Below, piece by piece: positions 42,730 through 55,214 of a stretch of 64,000 bases of DNA. The translations under genes were made by a program, and so were the position numbers. Source of the stretch: an uncultured Alphaproteobacteria bacterium (GTDB taxonomy: Bacteria > Pseudomonadota > Alphaproteobacteria > Methylaequorales > Methylaequoraceae). The notes under the pieces are model-generated. The model searched no databases, was not told where the DNA came from, and worked only from the letters and a program-made list of their open reading frames with translations. Numbering within the stretch: the stretch's first letter is position 1; each line of letters opens with the position of its first letter. The stretch lies in contig CACCPY010000006.1 of the NCBI GenBank assembly GCA_902547955.1, forward strand, positions 1 through 64,000, given 5' to 3'.

Positions 42730-43251
42730 ATGAACATAGAAATTTTCTTTATTATCATTTGTTATGTACTAATTGGTTTTTTACTGGTTATTTTCAATCT
42801 AAGAACAAACTTCCATTGGGTCATAAAGGCAACAATGATTATTCTGGTGACTCTTTTTTACGTACTGACATATAAATCGTTTAAAAATTTATTAGGCTGG
42901 CCGTCCAGCGAATCTCTGCCTGATAGATTTAGATTAGTAGCTGCTCAAATTTATGAACCTAACGCATTAATAAATTCTGAGGGTGCAATTTTCTTGTGGG
43001 TGACAGACATGAATGATTTAGCCGGCTTGGGTACGCCAAGATCATTTTCAATTAAATATAACAAAGAATTACATGAAAAAGTTTCTAAATCTCTTGTTAA
43101 CTTAAAAAATGGTGTACCTCAAATGGGAGAAAATTTAGATGAAGATAAAAAAGGAATTGTATCTTCTGTTTTAAAAAAAGAGAAAGCCACAGCCGTAAGT
43201 ACTAAGCTCAATTTTTTTGATATGCCCAATCAACTTTTACCAGAAAAATAA
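42730..43251 (+). CDS. Membrane protein of the ExbB/ExbD-like operon
   Basis: The 173-residue protein has two N-terminal transmembrane helices (about residues 3-21 and 31-48). A mostly periplasmic or cytoplasmic domain follows, with KNLLGWPSSESLPDRFRLVA, GAIFLWVTDMNDLAGLGTPR and KYNKELHEKVSKSL, ending DMPNQLLPEK. A GGAATAAA site precedes the ATG. I recognise no family. Its place between the ExbD-like gene and a lipoprotein, with one-base overlap on the latter, suggests it is a third component of the same complex. Confidence 0.6.
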   Translation: MNIEIFFIIICYVLIGFLLVIFNLRTNFHWVIKATMIILVTLFYVLTYKSFKNLLGWPSSESLPDRFRLVAAQIYEPNALINSEGAIFLWVTDMNDLAGLGTPRSFSIKYNKELHEKVSKSLVNLKNGVPQMGENLDEDKKGIVSSVLKKEKATAVSTKLNFFDMPNQLLPEK

Positions 43252-43943
43252 TGAAATTTTTTTTCCTGTTGTTTCTTTTAATTTCTTGTTCAGAAAAAAA
43301 TTCTAACTACTTCCCTCTGGATAAAATTAAATCATGGACATACGCAGTTGAAATTATACCTGAAGTAGAAAGCAAAATTTTATATAAAAAAACCAATACA
43401 TCAATTGGAGAAAAAAAAATAAATATTCAAAATCAAGAAAAAAAAATTTTTCCAATTTTAAGAGAAGACGGTACAACTTTTTTTTATGAAATCACTGATA
43501 AAGGTATTTTTAGAAAAGGTGTTAGATACCTTAAAAATAAAGAAATAAATTTTGAAGACAATAGACTTGTTCTTCCGTCATCAATAAAACTAAATGAGAT
43601 GTGGAGTAATGACAGTAAAACATTTTTAATTCTTCGACGTTACCCTTATTACGATTACAAAGCTACAACAAATTTCAAAATCAACTACAAAATTATGTCT
43701 CTTAATGAAACTGTTAAAACACCTTCAGGTATTTTTAATGACTGTATAATGATTAAAGGTGAAGGACAAACAAATTTTATTGGAGATAGTGAAATTGGTT
43801 CCATAGGTATAAAAATCACCTCTGAAGAATGGTATTCTAAAAAAGTTGGTTTAATAAAAATGATAAGAGAAGAACAAACAGATACTGATCTATTTGGCAC
43901 AACAAGAATGATTCAACTTTTGGAAAATTATAAAAAAAGATAA
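43251..43943 (+). CDS. Lipoprotein paralogous to 14634-15338
   Basis: A lipobox (LLLFLISC equivalent, LISCSEK) places the N-terminal cysteine near residue 13. The 230-residue protein shares YFPL...SWTYAVEI and MIKGEGQTNFIGDSEIGSIG with the lipoprotein beside tRNA-Phe. It starts one base inside the stop of the upstream membrane protein. In this operon it may be the outer-membrane or periplasmic partner of the ExbB/ExbD-like pair. No known function. Confidence 0.6.
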   Translation: MKFFFLLFLLISCSEKNSNYFPLDKIKSWTYAVEIIPEVESKILYKKTNTSIGEKKINIQNQEKKIFPILREDGTTFFYEITDKGIFRKGVRYLKNKEINFEDNRLVLPSSIKLNEMWSNDSKTFLILRRYPYYDYKATTNFKINYKIMSLNETVKTPSGIFNDCIMIKGEGQTNFIGDSEIGSIGIKITSEEWYSKKVGLIKMIREEQTDTDLFGTTRMIQLLENYKKR

Positions 43944-43948
43944 TCGAA

Positions 43949-44956
43949 GTGAAAGTACTAAACTTTGCAGTAATCTCATTTTCATCAATTTTTATTTTGT
44001 ATTATGGAAAATTTTTCCTTTTACCTTTGTTCCTTGCACTTTTTTTTTATATCATTCTAAATTCTATATCCAAAAATCTTATTGATTTTACCAAAAAATA
44101 TTTATTTGTAATTAATGAAGCATTCTCATTTTTTTTTATTTTCTTATTGTCCCTAACCTTTGCCTATTTTTTGTTCCAACTTTTAAAAATAAATGTAGTT
44201 TCAATCATAGAAAACTCTGATCAATATCAAAAAAACCTTAATTTCTTTTTAGAGCTAATATCTAGGAATACAATACTTGAAGCATTTTTTTCCGAAAATT
44301 TACTTAAAGACATAAATTTAATAGGTTTTTTTTCTAATTTGTTAAATCTCATTAAAAGTTTTACAGGTAATTTTACTTTAGTTCTTGTTTATTTAATATT
44401 TATTGTCATTGAAGAAAAATTTTTTATTGTAAAGTTAAATTTAGTTTTGAAAAATGAAAATAAAAAAAAACTATTCTCAAAAATTAACAATGATATTTAT
44501 AATTATTTTAGAATTAAAACTTTTACCAGCCTTTTAACTGCTTTATTCACATTCATAATTTTATTTTTTCTTAATAACGAATTATCAATCACGTTTGCTA
44601 TTTTTGCTTTTTTTCTTAATTTTATCCCTTACATTGGATCACTTCTAGCAGTAATGCTACCTTCTTTGTTTGCTACAATCCAATTTATGGAATTTTTTAC
44701 ACCAATACTTACTTTAATTTTATTACTTATTTCACAAATATTCATTGGAAATTTCTTAGAAACAAAGCTAATGGGTAAAACTTTAAACATAAGTCCAATT
44801 GCCTTAATTATTTTTCTGTCTTTAATGGGAAAAATTTGGGGCCTGGTAGGAATGTTTTTAAGTGTACCTCTTTTGGTCATTCTAATTATATTTTTGAATA
44901 ATTTCAAAGAAACAAAAAAAATAGCAATTTTTTTAACAGAAAAAGGGATTGATTAA
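43949..44956 (+). CDS. AI-2E family transporter (PerM/YhhT-like)
   Basis: The 335-residue protein starts at GTG and has seven to eight helices with the family's FAFFLNFIPYIGSLLAVMLPSL block and GNFLETKLMGKTLNISPIALII, then GLVGMFLSVPLLVI. Family members export autoinducer-2 or other small molecules, or exchange sodium and protons; specificity cannot be told. It lies five bases after the lipoprotein on the same strand. It ends four bases inside the convergent rodA. Confidence 0.88.
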   Translation: MKVLNFAVISFSSIFILYYGKFFLLPLFLALFFYIILNSISKNLIDFTKKYLFVINEAFSFFFIFLLSLTFAYFLFQLLKINVVSIIENSDQYQKNLNFFLELISRNTILEAFFSENLLKDINLIGFFSNLLNLIKSFTGNFTLVLVYLIFIVIEEKFFIVKLNLVLKNENKKKLFSKINNDIYNYFRIKTFTSLLTALFTFIILFFLNNELSITFAIFAFFLNFIPYIGSLLAVMLPSLFATIQFMEFFTPILTLILLLISQIFIGNFLETKLMGKTLNISPIALIIFLSLMGKIWGLVGMFLSVPLLVILIIFLNNFKETKKIAIFLTEKGID

Positions 44957-46050
44957 TATTTCCTATCCACCGCTAATTTTATAGACAAAATCAAACCAAA
45001 TCCAATGAAGTATGTTAACATCGAAGATCCACCATAAGAAACTAATGGGAGAGGTAACCCTACTATAGGAAGAATCCCTATAACCATTGACATATTTATC
45101 AATGCCGCAAAAAAGAAATTAGAAATAATCCCAAAACCAAGAATTCTTTGAAAAGTATCGATCTTTGAATTGTTTACAATTTGATAGGTAAGATAAGTGA
45201 TCAACACAATAAGACCAATTACAGAGATTGTTCCGAAAAAACCAAATTCCTCACCTAACATTGAAAAAATGAAATCCGTATGCTTCTCTGGTAGAAAATC
45301 TAAATGAGATTGTGTACCTTTCATCCATCCCTTTCCGAAAGTACCACCTGAGCCAATTGCTATTTGTGATTGAATTATGTGATATCCAGAACCCAAAGGA
45401 TCATTTTCTGGATTGAATAATGTTAGTATTCTTTGTTTTTGATAATTTTTCAATGAATTCCATAAGTATGGTGCAATAATTAAAAATCCAATTCCAATTG
45501 AGGCAAAAAATTTCCAACTCAAGGCTGAAATAAAAAAAATTATAAAACTTATAAAGAGAATCATAGAAGCTGTACCTAAATCAGGTTGTGAAACAATTAA
45601 ACCAAAAGGAATTAAAACTAGAGTAATTGGGAGAATTAGAAAAAAGTAATCTCTTGTTTCTTTTATTCTTTTTTCGTCGAAAAATTTAGCTAAAGTCAAA
45701 ATAATGCAAATTTTCATAAACTCTGAAGGTTGAATATAAAACCCTGAAAAATTAATCCATCTCCTAGATCCCTTCCCAATGTGTCCGTAAAAAGATGCCC
45801 ATATCAATAAAACCATAAAAATAAAATAAAGATAAAAAGCATTTTTTTTCCAAAACTCTAAATCTATTATTGCCACGATTAGCATGACAAATAATCCTAA
45901 GATAATTTTTATACTGTGCGAGAAAAGAACGTTGTATTCCATACCTGAAGTAGCACTATATATCATTACAAAACCAACAAATGACAGAAAAAAAATTAAG
46001 GAAAAATAAAACCAATCAAGTTTTTTAATTTTGAAAATTAAATCACTCAT
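44953..46050 (-). CDS. rodA: Rod-shape determining peptidoglycan glycosyltransferase RodA
   Basis: RodA is the SEDS-family polymerase that elongates glycan strands with PBP2. The 365-residue protein has about ten membrane helices with GKGSRRWINFSGFYIQPSEFMKI, SQPDLGTASMI, the GSGG and KGTQSHLDFLPEKHTDFIFS loop, and LPLVSYGGSSML. It overlaps nothing and lies three bases after mrdA, closing the mre operon. Confidence 0.96.
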   Translation of the reverse strand: MSDLIFKIKKLDWFYFSLIFFLSFVGFVMIYSATSGMEYNVLFSHSIKIILGLFVMLIVAIIDLEFWKKNAFYLYFIFMVLLIWASFYGHIGKGSRRWINFSGFYIQPSEFMKICIILTLAKFFDEKRIKETRDYFFLILPITLVLIPFGLIVSQPDLGTASMILFISFIIFFISALSWKFFASIGIGFLIIAPYLWNSLKNYQKQRILTLFNPENDPLGSGYHIIQSQIAIGSGGTFGKGWMKGTQSHLDFLPEKHTDFIFSMLGEEFGFFGTISVIGLIVLITYLTYQIVNNSKIDTFQRILGFGIISNFFFAALINMSMVIGILPIVGLPLPLVSYGGSSMLTYFIGFGLILSIKLAVDRKY

Positions 46051-46053
46051 AAA

Positions 46054-47832
46054 CTATGAATATTTTTTTAAAGCGAAATCCATGATTTTTTTTGCAATAG
46101 GTGCAGCTACTTTAGAACCATTTCCCATATGTTCAGCAACAACAGTTATAGCGTATTTAGGATTATCATAGGGTGCATATCCTGTAAAAAGCGAATGGTC
46201 CCTAAGCTTATAAATTAATTCCTCATTTTTAAGTACACCGCTTTCTCTTTCTTCTTTACTTATTTTTCTAACTTGTGAAGTTCCAGTTTTTCCCGCCATT
46301 TTTAATTTGTTATTTAATTTCGATGAATAAGCTGTTCCTTGATATTCATTAACAACCTTATACATAGATTTTCTGATAAAATTTAAATTTTTTTCTGATA
46401 TTTCAAGGTTTTCAAAAAAATATCTATTTCTTTTAAAGATTTTTGGTTCTAACTTTTTACCTGAGGCAATTCTTGCTGTCATAAGAGTGATTTGCAGTGG
46501 AGTAGACAATGTAAAACCCTGTCCTATCACAGTGTTAAGAGTCTCTCCTTTTTGCCATTTTTCATTTCTATTTTTTATTTTCCATTCTGAGTTTGGCATT
46601 AAACCATAATTTTCATCAGGAATATCGATTCCTGTCAATTCTCCAATGGAAAATTTTTTTGAGAATTTCGCAAGTTCATCGATATTAATTTCTTTAGCAA
46701 GGTTATAAAAATAACAATCACATGATTTTTTTATTGCATCAATTAGATTCACACTTTCATGACCTTCTTTTTTCCAACAATGAAATTTTCTATTTCCGAA
46801 TTCCACATGTCCTGGACAATAAAATTCTTTACTATAATCAAAGCCCATTTTTTCAATTGCAAATAAAGCAGTTATTAACTTGTAAGTTGAACCAGGAGAG
46901 TAAAGTCCAGAAATACTTCTATTAAGCAAGGGGTTTGACTCATCCGTTACTAATTGATTCCATTTATCGTTACTAATACCATTACTAAATTCGTCATTAT
47001 CAAATGAAGGTGTAGATACCATACAATTTACACCTCCTGATTTACAATCTAGTACAACCACTGCCCCGCTAATACCTTTTAAAAGTTTGTGAGATAATTC
47101 TTGCATTGATGCAATTAAATTTGTTTTTACATTTTCACCTGGAATTGCAAGCTTTTTATTAAGCTCTTTTTTTATTCTACCTTTTGAATTTGTCTCAAGT
47201 TTTATCCACCCATCTGTTCCTAACAGTTTTTTATCAAATGTTTTTTCGAGTCCAGAAATTCCAAACTTTAAATTATTTAATTTTTGTTCTTTAAGATCAT
47301 TTTTATATCCAACGTAACCAAGAACATGCGAATAAATAAACTTATTCTCATAACTTCTAACTTTTTCTTTTGTAATAAATAAAAAGGGGAACTTACTTGA
47401 AACAAGCTCAAAAATTTCTAGTTCATCCCATGTCAAATTTTTTTTTAAAATGACAAAGTCAGAACTATCTTTTATTGATAAGTTTTTTTTTAATTCTTGA
47501 TAATCTCTTTGAGAAAAAAAAATTATATTCTTCAACTTTGAGATATATCTATTAATTAATTCTTTCTTTTCTTTAAAAATAGTTAATTGATAGTCTAATC
47601 TATTAGAAGCTATTGGAATACCAAACTTATCAAAAATAACACCTCTTTCAGGGTAAAGAATTTTCACCTTGGTTCTATTTAAATCAGATAACTTTCCGTA
47701 TTTTGATTTATTTAGTATTTGTAAGTAATACAACTTTCCACACACAACAATTGTAAAAAGTGATTTTATACCCCCTAAAATCAGAGACCTCCTTCTAACT
47801 TTTTGAGTGTAACTTAAGTCTCTAGTTATCAT
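46054..47832 (-). CDS. mrdA: Penicillin-binding protein 2
   Basis: PBP2 is the transpeptidase of the elongasome. It has an N-terminal membrane anchor (about residues 15-37), a dimerisation/pedestal domain with YPERGVIFDKFG, and a catalytic domain. SGLYSPGSTYKLITALFA carries the nucleophile Ser, SCDCYFYNLA the second box, and MAGKTGTSQVR the KTG box. At 592 residues it is a normal length. It overlaps mreD by 11 bases. Confidence 0.96.
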   Translation of the reverse strand: MITRDLSYTQKVRRRSLILGGIKSLFTIVVCGKLYYLQILNKSKYGKLSDLNRTKVKILYPERGVIFDKFGIPIASNRLDYQLTIFKEKKELINRYISKLKNIIFFSQRDYQELKKNLSIKDSSDFVILKKNLTWDELEIFELVSSKFPFLFITKEKVRSYENKFIYSHVLGYVGYKNDLKEQKLNNLKFGISGLEKTFDKKLLGTDGWIKLETNSKGRIKKELNKKLAIPGENVKTNLIASMQELSHKLLKGISGAVVVLDCKSGGVNCMVSTPSFDNDEFSNGISNDKWNQLVTDESNPLLNRSISGLYSPGSTYKLITALFAIEKMGFDYSKEFYCPGHVEFGNRKFHCWKKEGHESVNLIDAIKKSCDCYFYNLAKEINIDELAKFSKKFSIGELTGIDIPDENYGLMPNSEWKIKNRNEKWQKGETLNTVIGQGFTLSTPLQITLMTARIASGKKLEPKIFKRNRYFFENLEISEKNLNFIRKSMYKVVNEYQGTAYSSKLNNKLKMAGKTGTSQVRKISKEERESGVLKNEELIYKLRDHSLFTGYAPYDNPKYAITVVAEHMGNGSKVAAPIAKKIMDFALKKYS

Positions 47833-48319
47833 ACTTTCCGAACCTCACTGTTAATTTTTCAATTAGTGAAAAAAATAATGGAAAAAGAACAATTGTTAAA
47901 ACTAGGCATAAAATATTTTTTTTAAAATTATAGCTGTGGTTTTCAAAAAAATAGTTGCAAAGATAGATTATCACAAAATACATAAGCAGGTAAATTATAA
48001 ATTTTATCCACGTTTCTTTAAAATCAAATGAAACAAGACTGTTCGATTTTTTTTGTTGTAAATGGTATAGTATAATAAAAAATAATGGAGTGATTCCTAC
48101 TATTCCATCTTTTAAAAAATCATAAAATAATCCAAAAGCTAATAACCAAACAGGTCTAAATCTATTTGTATCGTGACAAATCCACGAATAAATAATTAAA
48201 AATGAAATGAAAGGCTTCACCAATTCATTTTCATAAAAGTAAACTGGAGAAAATTCCAAGTAAACAAATGAAATTACAAAAATATACGGAAAAATTCTTA
48301 CAAAAAAGTTAGCGATCAT
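47822..48319 (-). CDS. mreD: Rod shape-determining protein MreD
   Basis: A 165-residue, highly hydrophobic protein with five or so helices and aromatic-rich loops (CHDTNRFRPVWLLAFGLFYDFL). MreD proteins are poorly conserved, and identification rests mainly on length, hydrophobicity and position between mreC and mrdA. It is thought to link MreC to the elongation synthases in the membrane. Confidence 0.9.
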   Translation of the reverse strand: MIANFFVRIFPYIFVISFVYLEFSPVYFYENELVKPFISFLIIYSWICHDTNRFRPVWLLAFGLFYDFLKDGIVGITPLFFIILYHLQQKKSNSLVSFDFKETWIKFIIYLLMYFVIIYLCNYFFENHSYNFKKNILCLVLTIVLFPLFFSLIEKLTVRFGKYDN

Positions 48320-48330
48320 GTACTACACGA

Positions 48331-49173
48331 CTATAGATTAAGTATTTTATCAAATTCAAAAATTAATACATAAACATAAATCGTATCTGACAAATTTGCA
48401 AATGGTTCAACGTAAACTTCATTAAGTGTTTTTTTTACTTTTCCAACCTTAATTCCCTCTTTAAAATATCCCGCAGCTTTTGTAGTAATTAGAATTTCAT
48501 CGTGTTCTAAGTCAAACGCACTGTCTATATGTTTTATTTTTAGCTTATCATTTAATCCCTCGACAAAAAAAGATTTTTTTGTCTCCAATGAATAAACAGG
48601 AATTACAGAGTCTTGATCATAAAGTGTAATTACTTTTGATGAAAAGTCACCAAGCTCTATTACTCTTCCAATCATTCCTTTCTCGTTAAAAACAATATCA
48701 TTTATTTTTAAGCCATTTTTTTTTCCAAGATCTATTACAAAAGAGAAATCGTCATTTTTATAAGGATCAATTAAAATTCTTCCCACTAGTTTTTTTGAAT
48801 AATTTGTTTCGTCAATATTTAATAATTTTTTTAGACGTGTGTTTTCAAACTCAAGAAAATTGTTTTTGTTTAACTTTTCTAATAACTCTGCGTTTTCCAT
48901 AACCAACGACTTGTTTAAATTTCTTATCTCTTTAAAATCATTAATGTAAATAAATAGATTTCTTGTAATCTCAAACGGCTTTGCGATTAATGTTAAACCT
49001 GGTTTACTAAATGTGATTACATAATATTTGAAATTAATAAAAAAATTACTTTTACTATAGGAAGTTATTAAAAAAAAAACTGAAATCAGGACACAAATTA
49101 AGATCTCTGCACCATATGGGTTTAGTAGTCCAGATTTAAATCCTCTAGTAGAAAAGGATGATTTATACGCCAT
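48331..49173 (-). CDS. mreC: Rod shape-determining protein MreC
   Basis: The 280-residue protein has one transmembrane helix (about 24-40) and a coiled-coil segment (about 80-115, NKSLVMENAELLEKLNKNNF). A beta-domain follows with VGRILIDPYKNDDFSFVIDLGKKNG, GMIGRVIELG and YSLETKKSFFVEG. It scaffolds the periplasmic side of the elongasome. It follows mreB by four bases. Confidence 0.95.
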   Translation of the reverse strand: MAYKSSFSTRGFKSGLLNPYGAEILICVLISVFFLITSYSKSNFFINFKYYVITFSKPGLTLIAKPFEITRNLFIYINDFKEIRNLNKSLVMENAELLEKLNKNNFLEFENTRLKKLLNIDETNYSKKLVGRILIDPYKNDDFSFVIDLGKKNGLKINDIVFNEKGMIGRVIELGDFSSKVITLYDQDSVIPVYSLETKKSFFVEGLNDKLKIKHIDSAFDLEHDEILITTKAAGYFKEGIKVGKVKKTLNEVYVEPFANLSDTIYVYVLIFEFDKILNL

Positions 49174-49177
49174 AGTT

Positions 49178-50224
<1,047 letters not shown>

Positions 50225-50267
50225 TTAATTCCTAAAAGTATTACATTTAGAAAAAAATGCAAATCCT

Positions 50268-51842
50268 TTATATAACGTGTTTATCAATTTTTTTAGCCTG
50301 TGAGTTAAGTGCTTTCTTTGAATCTGCAGCTTTATCTTTTTTATGAAATAACTTATTCAATCCATTTATATAAGCTTTTCCAGAGGCAACCATTGTGTCG
50401 ATGTCATTACCAACGCCTAGAACATTCAAACCATCATCCTCTAGCCTCACACTAACTTCTGCCTGTGCGTCAGTCCCTTTTGTTATTGCATTCACTTGGT
50501 AAACAACTAAGCTAGCTTTTACATTAATTATTTTTTTTATAGCCTTGAAAACTGCATCAATTGGTCCAGATCCCTCCGACTTCCCAGAAATCATTTTTTT
50601 GGAATATTTCAACTTTACTTGAGCAATAGCTTTTTTCTTTAAACCAGAAGAGATTGAAATATCAATTAATTCAATCATATTATCATTTCTTAACGTCTGT
50701 TCCTCATCGGCTAACGCCAACAAATCTTCGTCAAATACCTGTTTTTTTTTATCTGCTAAATTTTTGAATTTTGAGAAGAGTTCATTAATTTTATTTTCTT
50801 TAAATTTATACCCTAAATTTTGCAATTTAACTTTAAATGCATGTCTTCCTGAATGCTTTCCTAACACCAATTCTGATGAAGATAAACCTACGGATTCTGG
50901 AGTAATTATCTCGTAAGTATTACTATGCTTTAGCATACCGTCTTGATGGATTCCAGATTCATGAGCAAAAGCATTTTTTCCAACAATTGCTTTATTTGGT
51001 TGCACATTGAATCCAGTGATAGTAGAGACAAGATGAGAAATACTCGAAATTTTTTTATTATCTACTCCTGAAAAAAATGGAAGCAAATCTTTTCTAGTTT
51101 TTAAACACATCACTATTTCCTCAAGGGCTGCATTTCCTGCTCTTTCCCCAATTCCATTAATTGTGCATTCGACCTGTCTTGCACCAGCAATAATTGCACT
51201 TAGTGAGTTTGATACGGCTAAACCTAAATCGTTATGACAGTGAACTGAAATTGTAGCTTTATCAATATTTGGAACATTTTTTCTAATATTTTTTATCAAC
51301 TTTCCAAACTCTTCAGGTATTGCATAACCAACTGTATCTGGAATATTTATTGTCGTAGCTCCTGAACTAATAGCAGTTTCAATTGTTTTATAGAGAAAGT
51401 TCAAGTTCGTTCTTGACGCATCTTCAGGTGACCACTCAATATCATTTGTGTATTTCTTTGCTCTTTTAATACTATCTTTAATTGCTTGAACAACTTCCTC
51501 TTTTTGCATTTTTAATTTATATTTCATATGAAGATCACTTGTTGAAATAAATGTATGAATTCTTGGCATTTTTGCTTTTTTGAGTGATTTTCCTGCACAA
51601 TCAATGTCATCGAAATTAGCTCTAGCCAAACCACAAACAGTAGAATTTTTAGTATTTGCAGAAATTTCGCTTACAGCATCATAATCTCCCTTAGATGCAT
51701 ATGGAAAACCAGCTTCAATTATATCAACTTTCATTTGGTCAAGCTTATTTGCAATTAATAGTTTATCTTCTACTGACATAGATGCCCCAGCAGATTGCTC
51801 TCCATCTCTCAATGTAGTATCAAATATTTTTATCTTTTCCAT
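50268..51842 (-). CDS. leuA: 2-isopropylmalate synthase
   Basis: LeuA condenses acetyl-CoA with 2-oxoisovalerate, opening leucine synthesis. It has IFDTTLRDGEQSAGASM, IHTFISTSDLHMKY, the SVHCHNDLGLAVSNSLSA metal ligands, and GIGERAGNAALEE. A full LeuA regulatory domain follows (GPIDAVFKAIKKI, LGVGNDIDTMVASGKAYI). At 524 residues it is a standard long-form enzyme and is expected to be leucine-inhibited. It follows ilvC by 13 bases. Confidence 0.97.
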   Translation of the reverse strand: MEKIKIFDTTLRDGEQSAGASMSVEDKLLIANKLDQMKVDIIEAGFPYASKGDYDAVSEISANTKNSTVCGLARANFDDIDCAGKSLKKAKMPRIHTFISTSDLHMKYKLKMQKEEVVQAIKDSIKRAKKYTNDIEWSPEDASRTNLNFLYKTIETAISSGATTINIPDTVGYAIPEEFGKLIKNIRKNVPNIDKATISVHCHNDLGLAVSNSLSAIIAGARQVECTINGIGERAGNAALEEIVMCLKTRKDLLPFFSGVDNKKISSISHLVSTITGFNVQPNKAIVGKNAFAHESGIHQDGMLKHSNTYEIITPESVGLSSSELVLGKHSGRHAFKVKLQNLGYKFKENKINELFSKFKNLADKKKQVFDEDLLALADEEQTLRNDNMIELIDISISSGLKKKAIAQVKLKYSKKMISGKSEGSGPIDAVFKAIKKIINVKASLVVYQVNAITKGTDAQAEVSVRLEDDGLNVLGVGNDIDTMVASGKAYINGLNKLFHKKDKAADSKKALNSQAKKIDKHVI

Positions 51843-51855
51843 GTATTTAATAATA

Positions 51856-53399
<1,544 letters not shown>

Positions 53400-53406
53400 A
53401 TTTGAT

Positions 53407-55164
53407 TTACACGAGAACCATTCCCTCTTCCGAAATCTCTCCTTCAACTTTATCATTAGGACCAAGTAGCATTTGGTTATGTGTTGAACCAGATGGAATC
53501 ATAGGAAAACAATTTTCGTTAGGATCGACTACTACATCACAAATTACTGCTCCTTTAATGTTTATCATTTCTTTAACAGCGTCGTCGACATCGCCTGGCT
53601 TTTCTACTCTTAAACCTGTGGCACCGAAAGATTCAGCAAGTTTTACAAAATCAGGTAACGATTCCATGTATGACTCTGAAAGTCTGTTTCCGTGCAACAG
53701 TTCCTGCCATTGTCTAACCATGCCCATATAATTATTATTTAAAATAAAAACTTTTACTGGTAATCTATATTGTTTGATTGTCGACATCTCTTGTATATTC
53801 ATCAAGATTGACGCCTCGCCGGCAACGTCAATTACTAAATCCTTTGGATGTGCGATCTGCACGCCTAGAGCTGCTGGAAGTCCATATCCCATTGTTCCTA
53901 AACCACCGGAAGTCATCCAATGTTTAGGCTTATTGAATTCAATAAACTGTGCTGCCCACATTTGATGTTGACCAACTTCTGTAGTTATAAATGGATTTAA
54001 ATCTTTTGTAAGTGAATTAAGTCTTTGTAAGGCATATTGAGGTTTGATTAATTTTTTAGACTGTTTGTATTTTAGGCAATTTCTAGCACGCCATTTATCG
54101 ATTTGATTCCACCATTTTGTGTATTTTGAATTTTTAAAAGTAATATTTGTTTTTGAAATTTTATCATTAACAAGTTTTAAAATTTTAAATAAGTCTCCCT
54201 TTACAGTGAGGTCAACGTTAACACTTTTGTTAAAGGATGAAGCATCTATGTCTAAATGAATTTTTTTTGAGTTTGGTGAAAAACCAGAAACTTTACCAGT
54301 TATTCTATCATCAAACCTAGCTCCAACGCAAATCATGAGATCACAATTATACATTGCCATGTTAGCTTCGTAAGTGCCGTGCATCCCCAACATTCCTAAA
54401 AATTGCTTATCAGACATCGGAAATGCTCCCAAACCCATTAGGGTTTGCGTACAAGGAAAACCTGTCTTTTTCATTAGTTTGAATAATTCAACTGAGGCTT
54501 TGGAACCTGAGTTTATGACACCACCCCCGATATAAAAAATTGGTTTTTTACTATCTGACAAAAATTTTGTCATTTTATCTATATCATCGACAGCTGGTTC
54601 TAATGAAGGCTTATAATATGAAATCTTTTTAGTTAACCTTTTCCCTTTATAAATTGCCTTAAAGGTCTGGATATCTTTTGGAATATCAACAAGGACAGGA
54701 CCTGGTCTTCCATTTTTTGCAATAAAAAAAGCCGAATGAATTGCACCAGCTAATTTAGTTACATCTTTAACAAGATAATTGTGCTTGGTGCAAGGACGAG
54801 TAATTCCAACTATATCTGCCTCTTGAAAGGCATCATTTCCAATCATGTGTGTAGGAACTTGACCTGATAAACAAACAACTGGTACAGAATCCATCATAGC
54901 ATCTGTAAGGCCTGTAACAGTATTTGTTGCTCCAGGCCCAGAAGTTACGAGAACTACACCTACTTTTCCAGTCGATCTTGCGTAACCTTCTGCGGCGTGT
55001 ACAGCGGCCTGTTCGTGTCTTACTAAAATGTGTCTAATTTTTTTTTGTTTAAATAGTTCGTCGTAAATTGGTAAAACTGCTCCGCCAGGATAACCAAAAA
55101 TGACTTTTACATTTTCTTGAATCAAAGATTCGATAACTATTTTTGCACCAGTTAAATTTTTCAT
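53407..55164 (-). CDS. ilvB: Acetolactate synthase, large subunit
   Basis: The ThDP- and FAD-dependent enzyme makes acetolactate or acetohydroxybutyrate. The 585-residue protein has IFGYPGGAVLPIYDEL, the catalytic Glu in LVRHEQAAVHAAEGYAR, GPGATN and GARFDDRITGK. The ThDP/metal site lies at DVAGEASILMNIQE with NNNYMGMVRQWQ. It heads an ilvB-ilvH-ilvC-leuA series. A tail (EISEEGMVLV) ends eight bases before ilvH. Confidence 0.97.
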   Translation of the reverse strand: MKNLTGAKIVIESLIQENVKVIFGYPGGAVLPIYDELFKQKKIRHILVRHEQAAVHAAEGYARSTGKVGVVLVTSGPGATNTVTGLTDAMMDSVPVVCLSGQVPTHMIGNDAFQEADIVGITRPCTKHNYLVKDVTKLAGAIHSAFFIAKNGRPGPVLVDIPKDIQTFKAIYKGKRLTKKISYYKPSLEPAVDDIDKMTKFLSDSKKPIFYIGGGVINSGSKASVELFKLMKKTGFPCTQTLMGLGAFPMSDKQFLGMLGMHGTYEANMAMYNCDLMICVGARFDDRITGKVSGFSPNSKKIHLDIDASSFNKSVNVDLTVKGDLFKILKLVNDKISKTNITFKNSKYTKWWNQIDKWRARNCLKYKQSKKLIKPQYALQRLNSLTKDLNPFITTEVGQHQMWAAQFIEFNKPKHWMTSGGLGTMGYGLPAALGVQIAHPKDLVIDVAGEASILMNIQEMSTIKQYRLPVKVFILNNNYMGMVRQWQELLHGNRLSESYMESLPDFVKLAESFGATGLRVEKPGDVDDAVKEMINIKGAVICDVVVDPNENCFPMIPSGSTHNQMLLGPNDKVEGEISEEGMVLV

Positions 55165-55214
55165 ACTATATTAAATTAAACTAAAAAAAATTATTACTCA
55201 ACCAACCATAAATT

